51,743 bases of DNA from Nocardia mexicana NBRC 108244 (GCF_001613165.1 NZ_BDBV01000108.1:1-51743); one strand, 5' to 3'. Positions 7,052-15,574 are shown, counted from the first letter of the stretch. Made by a program: numbers and translations. The notes: generated by a model not told the origin, from the sequence alone.

Positions 7052-9738
7052 CCGCGACGGTCGCCGAATCCCTGTGGCCCGGAAACACTCTCGCCGATGC
7101 GGCCGATATCGGCGGCAAGGCCGCGGGCCTGGCGGCGCTGGTCTCGGCCGGTATCGAGGTGCCCGCGTTCGTGGTGCTCGACGCGCGGGCCTTCGACCAC
7201 CATCTGCGCCGGCCCTCGGTGCGCACCGCCCTGGGCGGCCTGGCATTGGCGCTGGAATCGCGCACCGACGATGCGGCACAGGAGATTTCGGAATCCGCGG
7301 CACAGGTCCGCGCGGCCATCACCGCCGCCGAACTCGCGCCCGGCCTCGCCGAGCGGATCGCCGCGGCACTACCCACGATCGGCGCGGGCCCCTTCGCGGT
7401 ACGCAGCTCCATGCTCGACGAGGATTCCACCGCGCACTCGTTCGCCGGGCAGCTCGACAGCCACCTGTACCAGGACAGCGCCGCGGTCCTCGACAGTGTC
7501 CGGCGTACCTGGGCCTCGGCGTTCGGCGAGCGGGTACTGAGCTACTCCGCCCGAATCGGCCGCTCGGTGACGGGGTCCCGGGTCGCGGTCGTCATCCAGC
7601 AGATGGTCGACGCCGACGTGTCGGGCGTGCTGTTCACAGCGAACCCCCGCTCCGGCACCCGCGACGAATATCTGGTCACCGCGGCCTACGGGCTGGGCGA
7701 GGGCATCGTCTCCGGGCTCTGCGACACCGACGAATACACCTGGTCCGGCGGCGCGGAACGCTCGGCGACCCTGGCCGACAAGGACATCCGGGTCGTGCGC
7801 GCGAGCGGCGGCGGCGTCGCCGAGCAGGCGGTCCCCGCACCGCTGCGCGAGCGGCGTGCCCTCACTCCGGCCCAGGTGGACGAGATCTGCTCGGCGGGAA
7901 CGCGAATCGCCGCACTGCACGGCCGCCCGATGGATATCGAATGGAGCTATGCGGGCGGCACCCTCTACATCCTGCAGGCACGGCCGATCACCGCCGCCTA
8001 CGACGATCCACGCGCACCGGCGCTGGTCTTCGACAACTCGAACATCCAGGAGAGCTACAACGGCGTCACCACGCCGCTGACGTTCTCCTTCTCCGCCCGC
8101 GTGTATTCCGGTGTGTACAAACAGCTCGCCGGTTTCCTGGGAGTGTCGGAGCGCAGGCGCGCCGAGTTCGGGCCCGCCGCCGACAATCTGCTCGCCTTCG
8201 TGCACGGGCGCATCTTCTACCAGATGAACAACTGGCTCAGCCTGTTCGCGCTGCTGCCCGGATACGAGCGCAGCACCGAGAACTACTCGAAGGTGATGTG
8301 GCACACCGATATCGACGGCAGCAGGCTCGCCCGCCGGCGCCGCACTCCGCGCGCGGTGATCGAGAACCTGCGCGTCGCAGCGGGTATCGCCGCGCGCTAC
8401 GTGACACTCGACCGCGAGATCCTCCGCTTCCTGGACTACTTCCAGCACATCTACGACCTCGTGGACCGCGACAGCGTCCCCGCGATGACGGTGTCCGAGG
8501 CGCACGACACCCTGCGATTCCTGTACTCGGAGCTGATGAGTCACTGGGATATCCCGAATATCAACGACTTTCGCGTGATGATGTACTCCGGGCACCTGCG
8601 CCGCGTGCTGGTGGCGCGCTATCCGGAGGCCGAGGTCGACACGCGGCTCGCCGATCTGCTGTGCGCCATCGACGGTATCGAATCCATGGAACCGACCCGC
8701 ATCCTGCTCGCCCTCGCCGACGAGGCCCGCGCCGACGACGGCCTGCGCGCGGTCCTCACCGCCGCCGACCCCGCCGCGGCGCGCACCGCGCTCGGCGTCG
8801 AATACCCCGCATTCGCCCGCAGGATAGACGATTACGTCCGCCGATACGGCGACCGGTGCGTCGGCGAACTCAAACTCGAATCCGTCCCCGTACGCCACCG
8901 GCCCTGGTTCGTCGTCGAGATGATCAGGAACTACCTCGAGCAGCCCGGCCCGGCCGGGAACCTCGCGGGCGACCGCGCCCGGCACGACCGCGCGCTGGCC
9001 GACCTCACGGCGCGGATGCCGTGGTGGCGGCGCCGATTCGCGGGCGTCGAGGTGCGGGCGACCCGCACCGCGATCAAGGCGCGCGAATCGCTGCGCTTCC
9101 GCCGGACGCTGGCCTTCGCCCTGGTCCGGGACCTGTACGCGACGATCGGCCGTCGCCTGGCCGAACAGGGCGTCCTCGCCGACGAACGCGACATCCTGTT
9201 CCTGACCGTCGACGAGATCGACCAGTACCTCGAGGCGCGGGCCGCGTCGACGGATCTGGCGGGCACGGTCCGGCTCCGCAAAGCCGAATTCGCACGCAAC
9301 GAGGCGGCGAGTGTGCCGGACCGCTTCGAGACCCACGGGACGCCCTACCTGCAGCCGATCGTGGCGTCCGCCGCGACGCAGTCCGCCGGGGACGACACCG
9401 ATCCCGATGCCCTCGTGCTGCGTGGTCTCGGATGTTGCGGCGGCGTCGTGGACGCGCCGGTACGGGTGCTCCCGGCCTCCGGCGACGTGTCCTCGGTGGC
9501 GGGCGACATCCTGTGCACCGTCCGGACCGACCCGGGCTGGACGCCGCTGCTGACCACCGCGCGCGGGCTGATCGTGGAACGCGGGTCGGTGCTGTCGCAT
9601 TCGGCTATCGTCGCCCGTGAGCTGGGCATTCCGACCGTCGTCGGAATCAAGGACGTCACCAGGATTCTGCTCGACCGCGAACACGTACAGGTGGACGGCA
9701 CTCGCGGAACGGTCACCCGATTCAGGAGACAGCAATGA
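7048..9738 (+). CDS. Phosphohistidine dikinase with rifampin-phosphotransferase (RPH) architecture
   Basis: This 896-residue protein has an N-terminal ATP-grasp domain of the pyruvate phosphate dikinase type (AVRSSMLDEDST near residue 115, GVLFTANPRSG near 193, ILQARPIT near 310). A central domain of about 450 residues opens with ESYNGVTTPLTFSFS. At the very C-terminus is a swivelling phosphohistidine domain with VLSHSAIVAREL, the catalytic His being residue 851. PEP synthase and PPDK carry a PEP-binding barrel after the His domain; it is absent here. The order ATP-grasp, central domain, His domain is that of rifampin phosphotransferase and related proteins. It therefore probably transfers the beta phosphate of ATP to a small molecule bound by the central domain. 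The substrate is unknown; a phosphonate intermediate is a reasonable guess. Confidence 0.85.
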   Translation: MTATVAESLWPGNTLADAADIGGKAAGLAALVSAGIEVPAFVVLDARAFDHHLRRPSVRTALGGLALALESRTDDAAQEISESAAQVRAAITAAELAPGLAERIAAALPTIGAGPFAVRSSMLDEDSTAHSFAGQLDSHLYQDSAAVLDSVRRTWASAFGERVLSYSARIGRSVTGSRVAVVIQQMVDADVSGVLFTANPRSGTRDEYLVTAAYGLGEGIVSGLCDTDEYTWSGGAERSATLADKDIRVVRASGGGVAEQAVPAPLRERRALTPAQVDEICSAGTRIAALHGRPMDIEWSYAGGTLYILQARPITAAYDDPRAPALVFDNSNIQESYNGVTTPLTFSFSARVYSGVYKQLAGFLGVSERRRAEFGPAADNLLAFVHGRIFYQMNNWLSLFALLPGYERSTENYSKVMWHTDIDGSRLARRRRTPRAVIENLRVAAGIAARYVTLDREILRFLDYFQHIYDLVDRDSVPAMTVSEAHDTLRFLYSELMSHWDIPNINDFRVMMYSGHLRRVLVARYPEAEVDTRLADLLCAIDGIESMEPTRILLALADEARADDGLRAVLTAADPAAARTALGVEYPAFARRIDDYVRRYGDRCVGELKLESVPVRHRPWFVVEMIRNYLEQPGPAGNLAGDRARHDRALADLTARMPWWRRRFAGVEVRATRTAIKARESLRFRRTLAFALVRDLYATIGRRLAEQGVLADERDILFLTVDEIDQYLEARAASTDLAGTVRLRKAEFARNEAASVPDRFETHGTPYLQPIVASAATQSAGDDTDPDALVLRGLGCCGGVVDAPVRVLPASGDVSSVAGDILCTVRTDPGWTPLLTTARGLIVERGSVLSHSAIVARELGIPTVVGIKDVTRILLDREHVQVDGTRGTVTRFRRQQ

Positions 9739-10493
9739 CGATCATTCCCCCGGCCACCGTGGCGGCGACCATGAACACCGAACTCGACGGTCGCTCGACG
9801 AGCGTGTTCCTCGTGCTGTCGGGCCCCGGCGGCACGGGCAAGAGCACGCTGATCACGAAGTGGCGCAAGGCCGATCCCGATATCGGCTACATCAAGAACA
9901 TCACCACCCGCGCCCGTCGCGCCCCCGACCCGGCCTCCGGAGTCGACGACGACGATTTCTTCGAGTTCGTCTCGCGGCGCCGATTCCGGGAAATGGTGGA
10001 GGGCGGCGAATTCGCGCAGTGGGTCAACCCGCAGCCGGGCTACTACAGCGGCACCCCGCGGCAGCCGTTGCTCGACGCCATCGCCGCGGGCACCGACCTG
10101 CTGTTCGACTACACCCCGCAGCTGTATCTCAACCTGCGGCGCGCCTTCCCCGAACAGGTCGTCGGTGTCTTCGTGGCGCCGCCCTCGCTGGCCGCGTTGC
10201 GCGACCGCTTGACGGCGCGCTCCAGCGAAGCCGGTGACAAGCTGCAGCTGAAATTCAATATGGGCGTGCAGGATCTGTCCTACGTCGACATGCACGACTA
10301 CCACGTGACCAATCACGACCTCGAGGAAACCCTCACCGTCCTGCGGGAGATCCTGCGATCGGAAAAGCATCGACTGGCACGGAATCCGGAACTGCTGCGG
10401 CTCTACGAAACCATGAAGGACGGGCGGCAAATGCTGTTCTACTACGATCCGGCCGGTCGTCGGATCTCCGATATCGACGGCTCCGGCAGCTGA
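9735..10493 (+). CDS. Guanylate-kinase-like P-loop kinase with altered base pocket
   Basis: Residues 30-37 form a Walker A loop (GPGGTGKS) in this 252-residue protein. ITTRARRAP follows, matching the TTRxPR phosphate-binding segment of guanylate kinases, and FVAPPSLAALRDRL matches their lid and adenine-side region. The guanine-recognising positions are changed: the usual F-L-E segment reads FAQW, YYGTP has an insertion (YYSGTP), and the DID(V/T) stretch reads FDYTP. A non-GMP acceptor that still carries a phosphate or phosphonate is therefore likely, as for PhnN, a ribose bisphosphate kinase of the same fold. The start overlaps the dikinase stop (ATGA). A FomA-like role, phosphorylating a phosphonate, is inference. 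Confidence 0.75.
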   Translation: MTIIPPATVAATMNTELDGRSTSVFLVLSGPGGTGKSTLITKWRKADPDIGYIKNITTRARRAPDPASGVDDDDFFEFVSRRRFREMVEGGEFAQWVNPQPGYYSGTPRQPLLDAIAAGTDLLFDYTPQLYLNLRRAFPEQVVGVFVAPPSLAALRDRLTARSSEAGDKLQLKFNMGVQDLSYVDMHDYHVTNHDLEETLTVLREILRSEKHRLARNPELLRLYETMKDGRQMLFYYDPAGRRISDIDGSGS

Positions 10494-10505
10494 GGGCGGT
10501 ACCGG

Positions 10506-11348
10506 ATGTACGACTGGGGCGCGATATGCAATACCCGGAACCTGCGCGACTACGTCCCATTCGTAGCGGGCGGGTTCCACCTCGGCTGGATCAACCTCGG
10601 CATGCTCGGCGTCCTGCGCGGCGAGCCGGAGTTCGCCGTATCCGCGGAACTGGTGGAGTTGGATCCGGACCTGCGCACACCGCCACAACGCACCGCGGTC
10701 CTCGCCGATCTCGCGGGCCGCTGGCGCGACCGGGGGCTGGTGGCCGGGTGGCGCGGCGAGCTGTACGACGTCGTGCCCTACCCGGGCGGTCCGGTGGTCC
10801 TGCAGATGGAACGCGCCGTGACCAGGATCTTCGGCACCATCAACGTCGGCGCGCACGTCAACGGATACGTGCGGACCGGCGCCGATCTCCTGATGTGGAT
10901 CGGCCGCCGGTCCCCGGACAAGCCGACCTTCCCCGGCCGCCTGGATCAGCTCGCCGCGGGCGGCGTCGCCGCCTCGGTCACACCCGCGACCACGGCGCGC
11001 CGCGAGGTGCGGGAGGAGGCCGGAATCGACGCCTTCCTCGCGAACTCCATGCGCGAGGTCAGCGCCGTGACGATGTTCATGGAACACGACGGCTGCATTC
11101 TCCGGGATATCGACCACATCTTCGACCTCGAGATGCCGATCGACTTCGTCCCGCACCCGGCCGACGGCGAGGTCGCCGAATTCGAGCTGCATCCCGCGGA
11201 CGCGCTGCTGGATACGGTGACGACATCGGACCGATTCAAACCGGACTGCAATCTCGTCGTGCTGGACTTCCTGATCCGGCACCGCCTCCTCACCGACGAC
11301 GCCAGGCTCCTGCGCGATGTTCACCTCGGTCTCAGAAAGGGAGTCTGA
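10506..11348 (+). CDS. Nudix hydrolase with N-terminal DUF4743-like domain
   Basis: The 280-residue product has an N-terminal region (FVAGGFHLGWINLGMLG) like the DUF4743 module of Tnr3/YJR142W-type proteins. A Nudix box follows, with ARREVREEAGI near residue 160. The first Glu of the GX5E part of the box is not conserved (GGVAASVTP), but the REVREEAG core is intact. Enzymes of this architecture are known to hydrolyse damaged forms of thiamine diphosphate such as oxo- and oxythiamine diphosphate. The gene overlaps the start of a thiamine-diphosphate-dependent transketolase subunit by one base, so a cofactor-repair role for that enzyme is attractive. Hydrolysis of a nucleotide-activated product is the alternative. 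Confidence 0.78.
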   Translation: MYDWGAICNTRNLRDYVPFVAGGFHLGWINLGMLGVLRGEPEFAVSAELVELDPDLRTPPQRTAVLADLAGRWRDRGLVAGWRGELYDVVPYPGGPVVLQMERAVTRIFGTINVGAHVNGYVRTGADLLMWIGRRSPDKPTFPGRLDQLAAGGVAASVTPATTARREVREEAGIDAFLANSMREVSAVTMFMEHDGCILRDIDHIFDLEMPIDFVPHPADGEVAEFELHPADALLDTVTTSDRFKPDCNLVVLDFLIRHRLLTDDARLLRDVHLGLRKGV

Positions 11349-12205
11349 TGTCGGCCGAAATCGTCCTCGCCGATAATGTCGAAATCGCCGTGAAAGCGGC
11401 ACGGTACCGGCTCGAGATCATCGACCTCATCCGCTCCGCGGGAAACGGGCACATGGCCGGAAGCCTGTCCTGCGTAGACATTTTGACGGTGCTCTACGAA
11501 CGCATCCTGCGCATCACGCCGGACACCGTCGACGATCCGCCGCGCGACCGCTACATCCAGAGCAAAGGGCACGCGGTCGAGGCGCTCTACGTCGTCCTCG
11601 CCGGCGCCGGATACCTCGGGCGCGCGGAACTCGGCACATATCTGCGCTTCGGCTCCGACCTCATCGGGCACGTCACCCGCAAGGTGCCGGGAATCGAGCA
11701 GTCCACCGGAGCTCTCGGCCACGGATTGTCACTCGCCGTGGGGATTTCGCTCGCCGGAAAGCAGGATCGGCTCGACTACCGCACCTTCGTCCTCCTCGGC
11801 GACGGCGAACTCGCCGAGGGATCGGTATGGGAGGCGGCGATGTGCGCGGCCCACTACCGGCTCGACAATCTCGTCGCCATCGTCGACCGCAATCGCTACC
11901 AGATCGCGGGCAGCACAGCGGAAATCATGAACTCCGAGCCGCTGGCCGAGAAGTTCGCGAGTTTCGGATGGTCGGTCCGCGAGATCGACGGGCACAGCAT
12001 CGCGGCGATCGACGAGGCGCTCTCGACAGTACCCGCGACCGCCGGACGCCCCACGATGATCATCGCCGACACCGTCAAGGGCAGCGGCATCTCCTATATG
12101 GAACACGACATCCGCTGGCACCACCGGGTGCCCTCCGACGACGAATACCGCATCGCGCAGCAGGACATCCGGGCGCGTATCGCCGAGCTCAGGAACAACA
12201 GATGA
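11348..12205 (+). CDS. Transketolase-like N-terminal (thiamine diphosphate-binding) subunit
   Basis: This is the 285-residue N-terminal half of a split transketolase. It has GNGHMAGSLSCVDIL, SKGHAVEALY, STGALGHGLSLAVG and the cofactor/metal motif GDGE at 151-154 followed by NxxxAGS (NRYQIAGS). These place thiamine diphosphate and Mg2+ at the subunit interface. The partner is encoded immediately downstream with an ATGA overlap. Split transketolases move two-carbon ketol units between sugars or related carbonyl compounds. A heterodimeric thiamine-dependent ketotransferase is known from phosphonothrixin biosynthesis, so carbon-skeleton building on a phosphonate is a good hypothesis here. Sulfopyruvate or phosphonopyruvate decarboxylase subunits are shorter and differ in motif. 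Confidence 0.88.
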   Translation: MSAEIVLADNVEIAVKAARYRLEIIDLIRSAGNGHMAGSLSCVDILTVLYERILRITPDTVDDPPRDRYIQSKGHAVEALYVVLAGAGYLGRAELGTYLRFGSDLIGHVTRKVPGIEQSTGALGHGLSLAVGISLAGKQDRLDYRTFVLLGDGELAEGSVWEAAMCAAHYRLDNLVAIVDRNRYQIAGSTAEIMNSEPLAEKFASFGWSVREIDGHSIAAIDEALSTVPATAGRPTMIIADTVKGSGISYMEHDIRWHHRVPSDDEYRIAQQDIRARIAELRNNR

Positions 12206-13167
12206 CCGACACTCTCGACACCGTCGTACCCCGGGGGATCGCCAACCTGGAGGTGCTCGACGCCACCCTGCGCGATCTGGCCGCCTCCGATCCCGACATC
12301 AGGGTGCTCACCGCGGATTCCCGCATCTCGGGCAAGCTCGCGCCGTTCGCCGCCGAATTCCCCGACCGCATGGTCGAAGTCGGTATCGCCGAACAGAATC
12401 TGGTCGGCGTCGCCGCGGGCCTCGCGGCCTGCGGCAAGAAGCCGTTCGTGATCTCCCCGGCCTGCTTTCTGACCGCCCGCTCGCTGGAACAGATCAAAGT
12501 CGACGTGAGCTACGGCGCCAACCCCGTGCGCCTCATCGGGATCAGCGCGGGTATCAGCTACGGGCCCCTCGGCGCCTCCCACCACTCCATCGCCGACTAC
12601 GCGGCGCTGCGCGCCATGCCGGGGATCGCGGTGATCGCACCGGCCGACAACTGCGAAGCCGAAGCCGCGATCCGGCGCGCCGCCGCCGTCGACGAGCCCG
12701 TCTACATCCGCCTCGGCAAGCGGAAACTCGACTGCGTGCACCCCGATGGCCCGTCGGCGGTCGCGCTCGGCCGCGCGACCCGCCTGCGCGGCGGGCACGA
12801 TATCGGCTTCCTCGCCACGGGCGAGGCGGTGGCCATCGCCCTGGCCACCGCGCGGCTGCTGGCTCGCGACGGTATCGACGCCGCGGTGATCAGCATGCCC
12901 ACGGTCCGGCCCCTCGATACCGCCACGCTGTTCGACGTGGCCGACAGCGTGCGCGTGCTGATCGTGCTCGAGGAACACAGCGTGCACGGCGGCCTCGGCG
13001 AGGCGTGCGCGGGCGCGCTGCTCAACCGCGGAACCTCCGTGGTGTTCCGCAATCTCGGCCTGCCCGACGCGCCGATCGTCAACGGGGCACAGCTGGACGT
13101 GCTGGCGCACTACGGGATGGAAGCCGACCGGCTCGGCGAACTGTCGCGCAGACTGCTCGCGGCATGA
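12202..13167 (+). CDS. Transketolase-like C-terminal (pyrimidine-binding) subunit
   Basis: The 321-residue product contains the transketolase pyrimidine domain with catalytic Glu64 in VGIAEQNLVGVAAGLA, the aminopyrimidine-activating residue. GPLGASHHSIADYAALR lies near residue 130, and a C-terminal transketolase domain ends the protein, with VLIVLEEHSVHGGLGEA. It completes the active site of the preceding subunit. The ATGA overlap with that gene favours balanced synthesis of the two chains. It contains no decarboxylase-specific extension. Together with the N-terminal half it equals a full transketolase, so both subunits look functional. Confidence 0.88.
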   Translation: MTDTLDTVVPRGIANLEVLDATLRDLAASDPDIRVLTADSRISGKLAPFAAEFPDRMVEVGIAEQNLVGVAAGLAACGKKPFVISPACFLTARSLEQIKVDVSYGANPVRLIGISAGISYGPLGASHHSIADYAALRAMPGIAVIAPADNCEAEAAIRRAAAVDEPVYIRLGKRKLDCVHPDGPSAVALGRATRLRGGHDIGFLATGEAVAIALATARLLARDGIDAAVISMPTVRPLDTATLFDVADSVRVLIVLEEHSVHGGLGEACAGALLNRGTSVVFRNLGLPDAPIVNGAQLDVLAHYGMEADRLGELSRRLLAA

Positions 13168-14102
13168 ACACGAGACCGACTGCCGTGGAACAAGTTTCGG
13201 GTACCGAGCGCTGGCGGAAGCTGACCGGGCTGCCGCGCAAGGCCGCGGTCTACGCGCGCGATCCGCTGGCCCGGACCGCGCTGGCGCTCGCACCCGATCC
13301 CGGCTACACGCTGCCGGATCTGCTCTACGACACCGCGCTGCTGGTGGTGAAGCCCGAGGCGCTGGTCACCGGCCGGATGCCGACGATCGAACGCTTCCTG
13401 AGCGCACGGAACCTGGCCGTCGCCGCGGTGTTCGACACCGAACTGGATGCCGTTCGCTCCCATCAGCTGTGGCAGTACCCGTGGGTCAAGGCGACCACCG
13501 ACCGGATGCGGCTGCACATCCTCATGTCCGAGGGCCGGCCCGCGCGGTGCCTGCTCGTGCGGCGCGCGCCGGGCAGCGGCGACATCCCGCTGACAATGCA
13601 GCTCGCGGTCGACAAGGGCGCCTCCGGCTCCGGACCGCGCAGGCCCGGCCAGCTGCGCTCCGAGCTGGGCATGACCAACCGCATGATCTCGTTCGTCCAT
13701 TGCCCCGACGAGCCCGCCGATCTGCTGCGCGACCTGTATGTACTCGGCGGGGCCGCAGGCCCGCGAATGCTCGATCCCACTGGCGCCCAGGATGTTTCGG
13801 ACGTATGGCGAGCGGGGGAGTGGCGGGAGGGCGTCGATCTCGAACCCGGAGGACTGCTCACGGGCCTGTCCTCGCGCGGTCGCGCTCGCCTGCTCGGCCT
13901 GCTCGACGCCCGCCGCGACCACGGCCGAACGCTGAGCCTCGACGAGGCGATGAGCGAGGCACGAGCCGCTGGGGCGCAAGGGGATTGGCACCGCTACGGC
14001 CTCGCCGCGGGCCTGATATCGCACGACCTGCCGGGTGTGGCGGCCGAATTCGACGAGGCGACCGTCGAACAGCTGGCGCAGCGGTGGCGGCGCGAGGGTT
14101 GA
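13164..14102 (+). CDS. NDP-kinase-like protein with extended C-terminus
   Basis: This 312-residue protein has a nucleoside-diphosphate-kinase-like core. DTALLVVKPEALVTGRM near residue 55 matches the IKPDAV strand, and NRMISFVHCPDEPADLLRD matches the NxxHGSDS segment with the catalytic His at 179. A typical NDK is about 140 residues; here there are about 50 extra residues at the N-terminus and more than 110 at the C-terminus (RGRARLLGLLDAR...). A normal housekeeping role is therefore unlikely. With the guanylate-kinase-like gene nearby, it could add a second phosphate to a phosphonate or nucleotide intermediate. Its start overlaps the transketolase subunit stop (ATGA). Confidence 0.65.
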   Translation: MNTRPTAVEQVSGTERWRKLTGLPRKAAVYARDPLARTALALAPDPGYTLPDLLYDTALLVVKPEALVTGRMPTIERFLSARNLAVAAVFDTELDAVRSHQLWQYPWVKATTDRMRLHILMSEGRPARCLLVRRAPGSGDIPLTMQLAVDKGASGSGPRRPGQLRSELGMTNRMISFVHCPDEPADLLRDLYVLGGAAGPRMLDPTGAQDVSDVWRAGEWREGVDLEPGGLLTGLSSRGRARLLGLLDARRDHGRTLSLDEAMSEARAAGAQGDWHRYGLAAGLISHDLPGVAAEFDEATVEQLAQRWRREG

Positions 14103-14117
14103 GGAAGGGAATTTCTC

Positions 14118-15572
14118 GTGGATACTCGAACAGATGCCGCGCACGCGGCCGTCTCGGTCCGCTGGACTCCGAGGCAGGTCTGGGCCTTGGTTCTGGTCTG
14201 TCTGGCCAGCCTCATCGAACTGGTGGACATCACCATCGTCAACGCCGCGCTGCCCGCCATCCGCGACGGCCTCCACGGCGCGACGAAGGAGAACATCGCC
14301 TGGGTGATCGTCGCGTATCTGATCACCTTCGGCGGATTCATGCTCGTGGGCGGGCGGCTCGGCGACAACTTCGGCCACCGCCGGACATTCATGATCGGCC
14401 TCGGCGTGTTCACCGTCGCCTCGGCCGCCTGCGGTATCGCCCTCGACATCGAATTCCTCGTCGCCGCACGCGCTTTCCAGGGTCTCGCGGCCGCGGTGCT
14501 GGCCCCCATGACACTGGCGTTGATCACCGACATCTTCCCCGCCGGCGCGGGCCGGGCCAAGGCGATCACGATCTGGAGTGCCACCGGAGCCATCAGCACG
14601 TCGCTGGGAGTCACCCTCGGCGGCCTGCTCTCCGACGGACCGGGCTGGCGGTGGGTCTTCCTGGTCACCGTGCCGATCGGACTGGTGGTGCTGGCGCTGA
14701 CACCCTGGGTCGTCCGCGTCGGCCGATCCGAGCGGCGGCCCGGCTCCTTCGATGTGGTCGGCGCCCTCCTCGTGACGCTCGGCGTGACCGTCACCGTCTA
14801 CGCGATCGCCGAAACCGACACGCACGCATGGGGATCGGTGCGCGTGCTGAGCCTGCTGGCCGCCGCGGCCGCGCTGCTGCTCTATGCCGCCGTGCACGAG
14901 GCGTTCATCGCGGCCGAACCCCTCGTGCCGCTGCCGCTGATCGCCTCGCGCACGGTGATCGGGGCGAGCCTGGTGGCCGCGGTCGGATGCGCGGGATTCT
15001 ATGCACTGTTCCATCTGCTGTCGCTGTATATGCAGACCGCGCTGGGCTATTCGGCGCTGCGGACCGGCCTGCTGATGCTGCCGGTGACATCGGTGGGGAT
15101 ACTCTCCGCGCTGCTGGTCCCGACGATCCTGGCCGCGCTCGGGGCCCGCTGGGCGGTCGTCCTCGGCGGCGTCCTCGGCGGCAGCGGCATGCTGCTGGTG
15201 GCCGCGGGCGTCGCCGCGGACGGGGTGTGGCTGCACGTCGTCGCGCCCGCGGTGCTGGTGGCCGTCGCGACGCCGCTGTGGTTCATCACCGTCAGCATCG
15301 TCGTCGTCGCGGGCGTGAATCAGTCCGATACGGGGTTGATCTCGGGCCTGCTCACGGTGTGCCGCACGGTCGGCGGCGCCGTCGGCATCGCCGTGGTGGC
15401 CAGCGTGCTGACGGCGCGACCGGGCACCGACGGTGCGGCGGCCCTGCTGTCGACGGAGGCGACACAGCGGGCATTCGTCGTGGCGAGCGGAATGTATGCC
15501 GCCTTCGTGCTGGCGGCGATTCTGTTGCTCGGCAACGAGGGACGCGATCGGCGCGGTGTGACGGCCCCCTGA
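14118..15572 (+). CDS. MFS exporter, DHA2 (EmrB/QacA) family with about 14 membrane segments
   Basis: The 484-residue product carries the DHA2 features ELVDITIVNAALPAI in the first membrane helix, GGRLGDNFGHRR (motif A) in the first cytosolic loop and VTLGGLLSDGPGWRWVF (motif C region). Such proteins export small molecules by proton antiport. The start is a GTG with AGGAAGG upstream. It is the last plus-strand gene of the operon, ending two bases before the convergent acyl-CoA dehydrogenase gene. It is the likely exporter or self-resistance pump for the cluster product. Confidence 0.9.
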   Translation: MDTRTDAAHAAVSVRWTPRQVWALVLVCLASLIELVDITIVNAALPAIRDGLHGATKENIAWVIVAYLITFGGFMLVGGRLGDNFGHRRTFMIGLGVFTVASAACGIALDIEFLVAARAFQGLAAAVLAPMTLALITDIFPAGAGRAKAITIWSATGAISTSLGVTLGGLLSDGPGWRWVFLVTVPIGLVVLALTPWVVRVGRSERRPGSFDVVGALLVTLGVTVTVYAIAETDTHAWGSVRVLSLLAAAAALLLYAAVHEAFIAAEPLVPLPLIASRTVIGASLVAAVGCAGFYALFHLLSLYMQTALGYSALRTGLLMLPVTSVGILSALLVPTILAALGARWAVVLGGVLGGSGMLLVAAGVAADGVWLHVVAPAVLVAVATPLWFITVSIVVVAGVNQSDTGLISGLLTVCRTVGGAVGIAVVASVLTARPGTDGAAALLSTEATQRAFVVASGMYAAFVLAAILLLGNEGRDRRGVTAP

Positions 15573-15574
15573 GA

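Noticed and set aside
7048..9738. Reading the large dikinase as PEP synthase that feeds PEP mutase
   Set aside because: The PEP-binding barrel that follows the His domain in PEP synthase is absent, and the His domain ends the protein.
11348..13167. Reading the split thiamine enzyme as sulfopyruvate or phosphonopyruvate decarboxylase
   Set aside because: Both subunits are much longer than ComD and ComE and carry full transketolase motifs.
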